Assembly: GCA_018816605.1 (NCBI GenBank)
Contig: JAHIVS010000600.1
Location: 1 to 6,200, forward strand
DNA length: 6,200 bases
Reading direction: 5' to 3'
Source of the DNA: Pseudomonadota bacterium
GTDB taxonomy: Bacteria > Desulfobacterota > Desulfobacteria > Desulfobacterales > Desulfobacteraceae
Each line of letters begins with the position of its first letter. Positions within the stretch are counted from its first letter, which is position 1. Below, in pieces: positions 1 to 6,200 of this stretch. The notes under the pieces are model-generated. The model was not told the origin of the DNA. It saw nothing but the letters and a program-made list of their open reading frames with translations, and did no database searches. The translations under genes were made by a program, and so were the position numbers.

Positions 1-2364
1 ACCCAGGCCCTGGCCGATGCCAAGGAACAGGCTGAATACAAAGAGGTGTTTTTGGGGCTGGATGAACTGCTTTCCAGAACCATCACCATGAACCAGAAAA
101 ACCTGGCAGAAGCCTTTACAATCTCCAGAGAAAAAGTTGCCGATACACTGGCGGAAATCGCCCGGAGAAACAAGATTCCTTTCTCCCAGGAAGCCGCTGC
201 ATCCTCAACCCTAGGAATCAAAGACCTGGCCGACGATACCTTTGACATCATTGACCAGATCATTGAAAATGTGGTCCAGGCCGTCGAACCCACCCTGTTT
301 GGTATCGGATCGGAACCCAGCGCCGGTGTGGTCATAGACGATTACACCCAATTGCCGGATTTTGCCGTCCTGGCCTTTAATGACGGCTATATCACCAAGG
401 GAGAGCTTGAAAAAGCCCAGGATGAACTGGCCGAAAAAGAGGCTGAAAAATCAACCGGACTGACCATCGACAAGGTCCTTATCTCCATGGGATTTCTCCA
501 GAGAAAAGATTTAAGCCGGCTTTTTGCCAAACTGGCCCTCATCGAAACCCGTCTCCTGGACAGGGAGTTGGGAAAAATGCTCATGGACCGGGGCATCGCC
601 ACCCAAAAAGATGTGGACCGGGCCCTTCGCAAACAATTGAATTATTTCGAAGACAGCGGGGTCTCCGTTCTCATGGGGGATATCCTGGTGGAATCAGAGG
701 TCATTGCGCAAGCACTCAGGGATGAGGTCATGGCCAGCCAGGACAGATCCGGCGGACGAAGAAAAACCATGGACCCGTCTGCCGACTTTTCTTCGGAATT
801 CGGCGCCTTTGTGGATCTCCAGGTGTCCGAAGACCGGGTGGAGGCCTGGATACGACTCCCCAAAAGCGCACATGGGACCACCGATATCACCCCCATTAAA
901 CAAATGATTAAAAAACGGGGGATCAAGATCGGAATACTGCCGGACAGCCAGATCCGGGACTTTGTTCAAAACTGCACCGACCCCCATGAAAAATTTGTGG
1001 TGGCCAGGGGGGTTCCCGCCAGCGTAGGCACCCCTGCCCGGATCATCTACCATTTTAACACAGAGCACGATGCTGCCGGGGTTATCCGGGAAGACGGCTC
1101 CATAGATTTTTCCGCCCGGGGGGATTCTCCCTTTGTGAAAAAAGGACAGTTGCTGGCAGAAAAAAAACCCATGGAACACCCCAAACCCGGCATGGATATT
1201 TTTGGCGAAACCCTGCTGGTGGGAGAGGTGGAAGACATGCCCCTGGTGGGAGGAGACGGGGTTAAGTTTTCAGAAGACCAGTTGCAACTGATTGCCGCCA
1301 TCCAGGGACAGCCCAACCTGGATGCCAAAGGCACCATCAGCGTTCTCGAACAATTCACCGTTAAAGGGGATGTGGACTTTAAAACAGGAAATATCAATTT
1401 TGCCGGGAATGTTCTGGTCACCGGCATGGTCAAAGAGGGATTCACAGTGGAATGCGACGACCTGACGGCAAATGAAATCAACGGGGCCACCATCCTGATC
1501 CGGGGAGACCTTAAAGTCTCCAACGGAATTGTCAACTCCCATATCGAGACCCAGGGAAATCTCCAGGCAAAATTTCTCAATAATGTTAAGGTATTTGCCC
1601 ACGGCAATATGATGATCACCAGGGAAATCATGGGGTCCCGCATCCTGATGTCCGGGGCATTGTCCAATGAGGCCGGCAGAATCACCGACTCTTTCATTGC
1701 AGCCAGGATGGGGCTCAGCGTCAAGCAGATCGGTACGGAAAAAGCAGCATCCTCCACCATCAAAACAGGGGTGGATGACCATATCCGCTGGATTGCCGAA
1801 AAATTTGAGATCAAGATAAAGGATTTGGAAAAGCAGCTGGATGGAATCATCAGCCGGAAACATTTGCATGACGAAACCTACAACGGACTCCATGTGGATG
1901 TGGCCAACCAGACCTTTGCCCAGGAAAAACTGAGCAAAAAAATGGAATTTATCGAAAATATGATCGGCAAAGCCGCCGCCCCTGAGGAGAAACAAAAGCT
2001 TGTCAAAGAGCTCAAAGAGATTGAAATAAGCATTGAACAGGCAGATGCGCGTATCAAGAAGATTTTCCAGGACCAGGATGGGGTGATGCAGAACATCCAG
2101 GACTGTGACACGAAGATTGAAGAACTGAACACACACATCGCCAGCCTGCAAAAGGAAAAGGAAGGCGCAACCAAACGGCTGGCAAAAGAAGATGCCATTC
2201 CCATGCTCAAGGTCAATAAAAAACTTTTCAGGGGAACAAAAATCATGGGAACCATATCCTCCACCATCCTTCAAAATGATGTGGGCATGTCCAAATTCAT
2301 GGAAATAGACTCCCAAAACCCGGACAGCCCGAAACAAATCATCCATCAAACCCTGAACCTGTAG
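1..2364 (+). CDS. FapA-family (DUF342) protein with N-terminal GspE/MshEN-like repeats, 5' partial
   Basis: The frame is open from base 1, so the gene starts left of the window; the GTG at 46 has no convincing upstream ribosome site and is probably internal. The visible 787 residues (codon 1 = bases 1-3) read as follows. About 20-60 is helical and could hold a helix-turn-helix (NLAEAFTISREKVADTL). About 121-248 holds tandem short repeats like the GspE/MshE N-terminal domain, for example ELGKMLMDRGIATQKD. About 265-440 matches the FapA N-terminal domain (GVIREDGSIDF, GMDIFGE, IQGQPNLDAKG). About 445-590 is a right-handed beta-helix rich in G/N turns (GNINFAGNVLVTGMVKEGF, GNLQAKFLNNVKVFAHGN). 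About 593-735 is a charged coiled coil, and 736-787 is the usual FapA end (KVNKKLFRGTKIMG). FapA in Vibrio acts in flagellar assembly and is linked to EIIA-Glc; whether this cytoplasmic protein does so is unknown. Family assignment is confident; role is not. A diverged paralog follows directly downstream. Confidence 0.9.
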   Translation, partial: TQALADAKEQAEYKEVFLGLDELLSRTITMNQKNLAEAFTISREKVADTLAEIARRNKIPFSQEAAASSTLGIKDLADDTFDIIDQIIENVVQAVEPTLFGIGSEPSAGVVIDDYTQLPDFAVLAFNDGYITKGELEKAQDELAEKEAEKSTGLTIDKVLISMGFLQRKDLSRLFAKLALIETRLLDRELGKMLMDRGIATQKDVDRALRKQLNYFEDSGVSVLMGDILVESEVIAQALRDEVMASQDRSGGRRKTMDPSADFSSEFGAFVDLQVSEDRVEAWIRLPKSAHGTTDITPIKQMIKKRGIKIGILPDSQIRDFVQNCTDPHEKFVVARGVPASVGTPARIIYHFNTEHDAAGVIREDGSIDFSARGDSPFVKKGQLLAEKKPMEHPKPGMDIFGETLLVGEVEDMPLVGGDGVKFSEDQLQLIAAIQGQPNLDAKGTISVLEQFTVKGDVDFKTGNINFAGNVLVTGMVKEGFTVECDDLTANEINGATILIRGDLKVSNGIVNSHIETQGNLQAKFLNNVKVFAHGNMMITREIMGSRILMSGALSNEAGRITDSFIAARMGLSVKQIGTEKAASSTIKTGVDDHIRWIAEKFEIKIKDLEKQLDGIISRKHLHDETYNGLHVDVANQTFAQEKLSKKMEFIENMIGKAAAPEEKQKLVKELKEIEISIEQADARIKKIFQDQDGVMQNIQDCDTKIEELNTHIASLQKEKEGATKRLAKEDAIPMLKVNKKLFRGTKIMGTISSTILQNDVGMSKFMEIDSQNPDSPKQIIHQTLNL

Positions 2365-2370
2365 CCCATA

Positions 2371-2378
2371 GAGAGGGA
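2371..2378 (+). promoter_or_regulatory. Shine-Dalgarno-like site ahead of the second FapA gene
   Basis: GAGAGGGA is the only purine-rich ribosome-binding-like stretch in the 45 bases between the two FapA genes. Its GAGG core ends 9 bases before an in-frame ATC at 2386, a normal spacing, but 33 bases before the TTG at 2410, which is too far. It is therefore evidence that translation starts upstream of 2410. This is judged by spacing only. Confidence 0.45.
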
Positions 2379-2409
2379 CCTTCCCATCGAAAAACATGAT
2401 TTAAAAATA

Positions 2410-4833
2410 TTGGTGATCGAAGCTGTGGAAACGATGAGGTCCAGGCTGGAGACCCTCCTGACGACCAGGGGCTTTGAGGTCCGTTGCTTTGACACTTCAG
2501 CTGCAGGTCTGGGGGCCCTGGCAGAGACCCAAAGCGCTCCCTATGCCCTGATCCTCTCAAGCTATGCCATGCCGAAAATGAAGGGAGACCAGATTCTGGC
2601 CAGGGCCAGGGAGACCTCTCCTGAAACCTTCCGCATTCTCATGGCAGATGCCGCTCATCTGGAAACCATGGTTTCCGCCATCAATACGGCCCGGATCCAT
2701 TCCTGCCTTTCCCTGCCCTTTGGGGATGACGATCTGATCGGCCAGGTTGAAAACTGCTGCCGGCAATATCAGGCCGCCCTGAAATCTAAAAATCTACTCA
2801 AAATCACCCATCGACAGAACAGACAATTGTTCCAGATCGCCAGTAATTTCAGGCGGCAGGAGGCCTTGGATCTGGCCCAGATGGAAAAACGCAAAAAACA
2901 GATCCGAATTCTGGAATCAAAACTGGCCACCCAAAAAGGCAGTGCCCTTGAGGACAAAATTCCTTCTTTTCAGGAGATTCTGGAATCAAAGGGGGTTGAA
3001 TTGTCTTCCAGGGGATTTGGTGCGGAATTTATCCGGATGAAGGATCAAATCAAACTGATTCTGGAGACGGCAGCCTTCCGGCACTCCACTGAGCTGAACC
3101 CGGTGTATTACCGGGATGTGGTTTACCGGGCCGGCCAGGAAAAACAATTTGCACACCTGACCCAATCCCTGCTGCCGCCCATCCGCATGCTGATCCACCA
3201 GAGCGCTGCCGCCGGAATGAACCTGTTTGGAAAACAATTCAAACAACACCTGGACAAACACCTCCAGATAACCTTCGCCCAGGACAGGTCCCGGGCCTTT
3301 ATCCAGATCAAGCAATCAGACCCCCGGCCCCTGGACCTGACCCTTATCAAGTCTTTTTTATTCTGGCACGCGATCACCCATGGCATTCAAGATGATATGG
3401 CCATAAATTCCTGGCTCTCCTCGGCCTCTCCTGAAGGCAAGCCCTTTGTCATTGCCCAGGGCACAGCACCTCTCCTGCCCGAAGATACCGTCATTAAATA
3501 CCACTTTCCCACCGATTTTCGCCATATCGGAAAGGTCAATGAAGATGGCAGCATCAATTTCAGGGACAGGGGGGAAATCCCCTTTGTAAAAGAGAATGCC
3601 TTTCTGGCGGCCAGAATCCCCCCGAAAAAAGGAACCCCGGGCATTGATGTAACCGGCCATGAAATTCTGGTGCGAGATCCCATTGACAGAACCTTTGAAG
3701 CAGGACCCGGCACAAGGCTTTCCGAGGATGGAAACAAAATCTATGCCCAGATTGACGGCCAGCCCCACCTGGACGCCATGGGTACGGTCACCATCTGCCC
3801 GGAGCTGAAAATCAAGGGGGATCTTGGATTTGAAACAGGAGATGTTATCTTTGACGGAAATGTGGTGGTGGAAGGGATTGTCAAACAGGGTTTCAAGGTA
3901 AAAGGGGCCTCTTTGACCGCCAAGGCGATAGAAGGGGCCGAAATCGACCTGACCGGGGACCTGAATGTCTCTTTCGGGATAGTGGACACCAAACTGGTCA
4001 ATGTAAAAGGATCCGTCCAGGCCAAATACATTCACAATTCAACGATCAATGCCTTTGGGGATCTCATCGTTCAACGGGAAATCATGGATTCAACCATCCA
4101 TATTTCAGGGGCCTGCATCAATACCAACGGGGTCATCATCGCCTCCCGGATATCGGCCAACATGGGCATAGACGCGGGAACCATAGGGACAGACGTCTCC
4201 AGTCCGTCAAAACTTATTGTGGGGGTGGATGAACACACCAACACCCTTGTGGCAGGGGTGGACGCCAAAATGAGGCTTCATTTTGAGGCGGCAAGTCTCT
4301 TGAAAAAAGAGATTTCAGTCCTTGAAATTGAGGACCAGTCCCTCCATGGGGAAATATCACAACATGCCCATGTTCAGGACCGGGCCCAATTGGAATTACG
4401 GAAAATAGAAAGCAAAATAGGCGATCTGAAAGCCTCGGGAAATATGGCGGCCTACCAGAAGGTAAAAAAGGTGGCAAGCCAGCTTAAAATAGATGCCGCC
4501 CAGGCAGAAGAAAAGATAACCCGCCAATTTGAACGCCAGGATGCCATTGCCCTGGAAATCCACCAGAAGCAAAAGAGAATCAGAGAATTTGAAAACCTGA
4601 ACCTGGCCCTGGCCGATGAAAAAAAGCGCCTTTTGGAGTTCACCGCCAGAACCCCCCCCCTGGCCCAGGTGAAGGTGGGCAAAAACATCCGGTCCGGCAC
4701 AAAGATCTCCGGCCCCAATGCCGCCATCACCCTGTACACCCCCGATACCCGGTGCAGAATAATGGAGATAAAGAACACTGCCGATTCGACCAGCGGCATG
4801 GCCTATTACGAAATGAAACTAGGGGCCTACTGA
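2410..4833 (+). CDS. FapA-family (DUF342) protein with degenerate N-terminal receiver domain
   Basis: The 807-residue product (counted from the TTG at 2410) has three parts. Residues 1-115 are a CheY-like receiver of the RpfG-like kind (MPKMKGD, TFRILMAD, CLSLPFGDDDL) in which the phospho-acceptor Asp is Ser51, the acidic pair is Glu4-Ala5, the conserved Thr is Ala79 and the conserved Lys is Leu102. It cannot be phosphorylated in the usual way. About 115-290 is helical linker. About 295-807 is FapA: N-terminal domain (VNEDGSINF, GIDVTGHEI, IDGQPHLDAMG), beta-helix at 459-605 (GDVIFDGNVVVEGIV), coiled coil at about 620-750 and the closing KVGKNIRSGTKISG segment. It is in the same frame as the upstream paralog and likely cotranscribed. 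The start is uncertain: TTG 2410 falls inside the first beta-strand, and an ATC at 2386 would give MEKHDLKILVIEA, a complete strand with a well-spaced ribosome site. Function is inferred only as a scaffold or assembly protein with a protein-interaction pseudo-receiver. Confidence 0.88.
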   Translation: MVIEAVETMRSRLETLLTTRGFEVRCFDTSAAGLGALAETQSAPYALILSSYAMPKMKGDQILARARETSPETFRILMADAAHLETMVSAINTARIHSCLSLPFGDDDLIGQVENCCRQYQAALKSKNLLKITHRQNRQLFQIASNFRRQEALDLAQMEKRKKQIRILESKLATQKGSALEDKIPSFQEILESKGVELSSRGFGAEFIRMKDQIKLILETAAFRHSTELNPVYYRDVVYRAGQEKQFAHLTQSLLPPIRMLIHQSAAAGMNLFGKQFKQHLDKHLQITFAQDRSRAFIQIKQSDPRPLDLTLIKSFLFWHAITHGIQDDMAINSWLSSASPEGKPFVIAQGTAPLLPEDTVIKYHFPTDFRHIGKVNEDGSINFRDRGEIPFVKENAFLAARIPPKKGTPGIDVTGHEILVRDPIDRTFEAGPGTRLSEDGNKIYAQIDGQPHLDAMGTVTICPELKIKGDLGFETGDVIFDGNVVVEGIVKQGFKVKGASLTAKAIEGAEIDLTGDLNVSFGIVDTKLVNVKGSVQAKYIHNSTINAFGDLIVQREIMDSTIHISGACINTNGVIIASRISANMGIDAGTIGTDVSSPSKLIVGVDEHTNTLVAGVDAKMRLHFEAASLLKKEISVLEIEDQSLHGEISQHAHVQDRAQLELRKIESKIGDLKASGNMAAYQKVKKVASQLKIDAAQAEEKITRQFERQDAIALEIHQKQKRIREFENLNLALADEKKRLLEFTARTPPLAQVKVGKNIRSGTKISGPNAAITLYTPDTRCRIMEIKNTADSTSGMAYYEMKLGAY

Positions 4834-4848
4834 CCGGAAAGCTTTCTC

Positions 4849-5925
4849 CTATTTGCCGGGCAGGGTAATGGTAAAGCAGGTGCCCTTGTCCAGTTGGCTG
4901 TCAACCTCAATTTTCCCCTTGTGCTCTTTGATGATATTATAGGCGATGTTCATGCCAAGCCCGGTACCCTTGCCAACCGCCTTGGTGGTAAAAAAAGGAT
5001 CAAAAATTTTGGGCAGATTTTCCGGTGAAATACCGGAGCCGGTATCGGAAATCGTAATTTTCACATCCTTTCCTTCCACAAAGGTTTTGATGCGGATTTC
5101 ACCTTGTTCCAAAATCGCCTGGGCGGCATTGACAATGATATTCATAAAGACCTGGTTCAATTTCTGGGGCCAGGCACTAACCAGGGGTATCTGACCGAAA
5201 TCCTTTGTCACAACTGCTTTGTATTTGACCTCATTTGCCACGACATTCAGGGTGGATTCCAACCCTTTGTTCACATCCACGAGCATCTGCTTGTCATTGC
5301 CCGGGTGGGCAAAATTTTTCAAATCCGCCACAATTTTGCCCACCCGGGAGGTGCCCTCGGCGCAATCTTTGAGCAATTCGGGAATATCTTTTTTCAGATA
5401 CTCAATTTCAATTTTTTCCTCAAACTGGAGAATCGTGTCCAGAAGGGGTTTGACCGGCCCGGGGCCGCTGTCTGCTCCGGCCTTTCCCAGGGCACCTGCC
5501 AGGGCCTGGTAATGACCCAGCAGGGTATTATAGTCTTTGAGATAATCGGAAAGCGCCTCCAGGTTACTGCCGACAAACCCGATGGGGTTGTTAATCTCGT
5601 GGGCCACCCCTGCCGCCAATTGGCCGATGGAGGCCATTTTTTCAGACTGCATGGCCTGGGCCTGGGTCTCCTTTAACTCCCGGAGGGTTTCATCTAATTT
5701 TTTATTTTTTACCAAAAGCGTTTCCTGGAGCGCATGGTGCCGGCTTTCCAAACTGGTGATCCGTTCGCCGCTTTTGATCCGGGACCTGAGTTCGTCGGGT
5801 TTAAAGGGCTTGATAATATAATCATCCGCCCCGGCATCAAACACTTCCACAAGATCGGTTGTCTTATCCTTTGCCGTCAGCAGCATGATATAAGAATAGG
5901 TTTTTTTATCTGATTTCCGGATTGA
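4849..5925 (-). CDS. Receiver-histidine kinase hybrid, truncated inside the receiver domain
   Basis: An ATP-dependent histidine autokinase of a two-component system, presumably soluble as no membrane segment is visible. Numbered from the ATG at 5886-5884: residues 1-37 are the end of a receiver domain ([16 protein letters not shown] with the conserved Lys26); about 43-85 is a coiled-coil linker; the H-box [12 protein letters not shown] carries the phospho-acceptor His96; the catalytic domain has the N-box [10 protein letters not shown] (Asn249, Asn253), G1 box DTGSG (281-285), F-box FDPFFTTK and G2 box GKGTGLG (305-311). The form is that of HPK4-type kinases. Receiver-like sequence continues upstream of the ATG ([12 protein letters not shown]) to about 5922, then stops resembling a receiver; an in-frame TAA lies at 5992-5994. 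The half carrying the phospho-acceptor Asp is missing, so the ATG at 5886 is not the native start. The gene ends 15 bases from the convergent FapA gene. Its partner and stimulus are unknown. Confidence 0.9.
   Translation of the reverse strand, partial: SIRKSDKKTYSYIMLLTAKDKTTDLVEVFDAGADDYIIKPFKPDELRSRIKSGERITSLESRHHALQETLLVKNKKLDETLRELKETQAQAMQSEKMASIGQLAAGVAHEINNPIGFVGSNLEALSDYLKDYNTLLGHYQALAGALGKAGADSGPGPVKPLLDTILQFEEKIEIEYLKKDIPELLKDCAEGTSRVGKIVADLKNFAHPGNDKQMLVDVNKGLESTLNVVANEVKYKAVVTKDFGQIPLVSAWPQKLNQVFMNIIVNAAQAILEQGEIRIKTFVEGKDVKITISDTGSGISPENLPKIFDPFFTTKAVGKGTGLGMNIAYNIIKEHKGKIEVDSQLDKGTCFTITLPGK
5300..5348. repeat. Perfect 17-bp inverted repeat with 15-base spacer, inside the kinase gene
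   Basis: The left arm CCCGGGTGGGCAAAATT (5300-5316) is matched exactly by its reverse complement at 5332-5348. The arms encode RVGKI and NFAHPG in the kinase dimerisation region, both plausible for the family. The mRNA could fold into a strong hairpin at this point. It lies mid-gene and has no U-tract in the sense expected of a terminator, so no regulatory role is claimed. Confidence 0.8.
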
Positions 5926-5935
5926 TAAGTAAGGG
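5915..5935. other. Breakpoint between two unrelated sequences
   Basis: Minus-strand receiver homology of the kinase is recognisable up to about 5920, and plus-strand DUF5671-like membrane-protein sequence is recognisable from about 5928. Both genes are therefore broken mid-domain at the same spot and point in opposite directions. Codon usage changes at the same point. No transposon end, integrase, tRNA or target-site duplication is seen. Assembly chimera is the simplest reading; a true rearrangement or inversion is the alternative. Confidence 0.7.
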
Positions 5936-6200
5936 TCGGCGTTCCGGGGAACTGGATAAAGATTCCGGCGTCCGTCGCTGGCTGACTTATCTTATTTTAT
6001 TCGTTTCTTCCATGGTGGTTCTCGGCGTTCTTATTAGCGTAATTAACGCTTTTCTGGACGGAGAATTGACCGCCCGCTTTATTCTCAAAGCGGCGACGAT
6101 TTTCATTATTTCCGGCGCGGTTGATTGTTTTTATTTTTATGATATTAAGCGGGAGGACATGAGCCGGAAGGATCTGGTCGTCAAGATTTTCTTCTTCGCT
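5922..6200 (+). CDS. DUF5671-like integral membrane protein, partial at both ends
   Basis: The frame is open from 5889 to the right edge and reads as a membrane protein. A charged stretch (GELDKDSGVRRW) is followed by a hydrophobic segment at 5979-6053 (WLTYLILFVSSMVVLGVLI), a short loop DGELTARF, a second segment at 6078-6140 (ILKAATIFIISGAVDCFYFY), the basic/acidic loop DIKREDMSRK and the beginning of a third segment (VVKIFFF). The RRWLTYL ... F(L)xGELTxRFILK ... YFYDIKRE pattern matches what I recall of DUF5671 proteins, which are frequent in Patescibacteria; their function is not known. The true start is lost at the breakpoint. The start given is the first in-frame TTG; the first ATG is at 6012, inside the first membrane segment and so unlikely to be native. 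Ile is always ATT from 6012 on, unlike the genes to the left. Confidence 0.6.
   Translation, partial: MISKGRRSGELDKDSGVRRWLTYLILFVSSMVVLGVLISVINAFLDGELTARFILKAATIFIISGAVDCFYFYDIKREDMSRKDLVVKIFFFA

Noticed and set aside
46..48. GTG at 46 as the true start of the first FapA gene
   Set aside because: The frame is open and reads as plausible helical protein (ALADAKEQAEYKE) back to base 1, so the gene most likely begins outside the window.
704..907. Open frame inside the first FapA gene, plus strand
   Set aside because: It overlaps a well-supported FapA frame and its product is low-complexity in W, P and R with no family resemblance.
1270..2397. Long minus-strand open frame opposite the first FapA gene
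   Set aside because: It is an antisense shadow produced by the codon bias of the FapA gene; its Phe/His/Gly-rich product resembles nothing and it has no ribosome site.
4834..4848. GAAAGCTTTC palindrome (4837-4846) in the gap between the convergent genes, as a bidirectional terminator
   Set aside because: It is a 10-base perfect palindrome with no loop bases, short and AT-rich, and pairing does not extend outward; no T-run follows in either direction.
5104..5676. Plus-strand open frame opposite the histidine kinase
   Set aside because: The kinase frame carries H, N, G1, F and G2 boxes in order; the opposite frame is its antisense image.
5881..6000. Insertion-sequence or phage attachment explanation for the breakpoint
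   Set aside because: No terminal inverted repeat, target duplication, transposase fragment or tRNA end was found near the junction.
1..6200. CRISPR array, tRNA, rRNA or riboswitch
   Set aside because: No regularly spaced direct repeats or recognisable RNA gene was seen, and almost all bases are covered by protein-coding sequence.

Overview
The window looks like Desulfobacterota-type genomic DNA (bases 1 to about 5920) joined abruptly to an unrelated, differently composed sequence (about 5925 to 6200). The Desulfobacterota guess is an inference: large DUF342/FapA proteins fused to signalling modules and HPK4-type kinases are common in Desulfobacter-like sulfate reducers, but there is no rRNA or other marker here. 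Codon choice in the left part favours C-ending codons (ATC, GCC, ACC). In the right part all eight Ile codons of the visible 63-codon stretch from 6012 are ATT.

Layout. Bases 1-2364 (+) hold the 3' part of a FapA-family (DUF342) gene whose start lies left of the window. Its visible N-terminal part carries tandem repeats resembling the GspE/MshEN N-terminal fold. Bases 2410-4833 (+), possibly from 2386, hold a second, diverged FapA-family gene in the same reading frame, separated from the first by one TAG and 45 bases. It begins with a receiver domain that has lost every signature phosphotransfer residue. On the opposite strand, converging with a 15-base gap, is the 3' part of a receiver-histidine kinase hybrid gene (4849 to about 5925). 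It is cut in the middle of its receiver domain. From about 5925 a plus-strand frame encodes part of a DUF5671-like multi-span membrane protein that runs off the right edge.

How the genes may work together. The two FapA paralogs are most likely one operon. Both pair the FapA core (N-terminal domain, beta-helix, coiled coil, short C-terminal barrel-like end) with an N-terminal sensory or docking module, so they look like signal-responsive scaffold or assembly proteins. In Vibrio the family links flagellar assembly to PTS signalling; no flagellar gene is visible here, so that role cannot be transferred. The kinase could belong to the same signalling unit, but convergent orientation gives no direct support.

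No unmistakably new system is present. The points most worth checking are: the breakpoint near 5925 (assembly chimera or real rearrangement); the pseudo-receiver on the second FapA protein; its missing conventional start codon, with an ATC well placed behind a Shine-Dalgarno-like site; the putative MshEN-like repeats in the first FapA protein; and a perfect 17-bp inverted repeat inside the kinase coding sequence.
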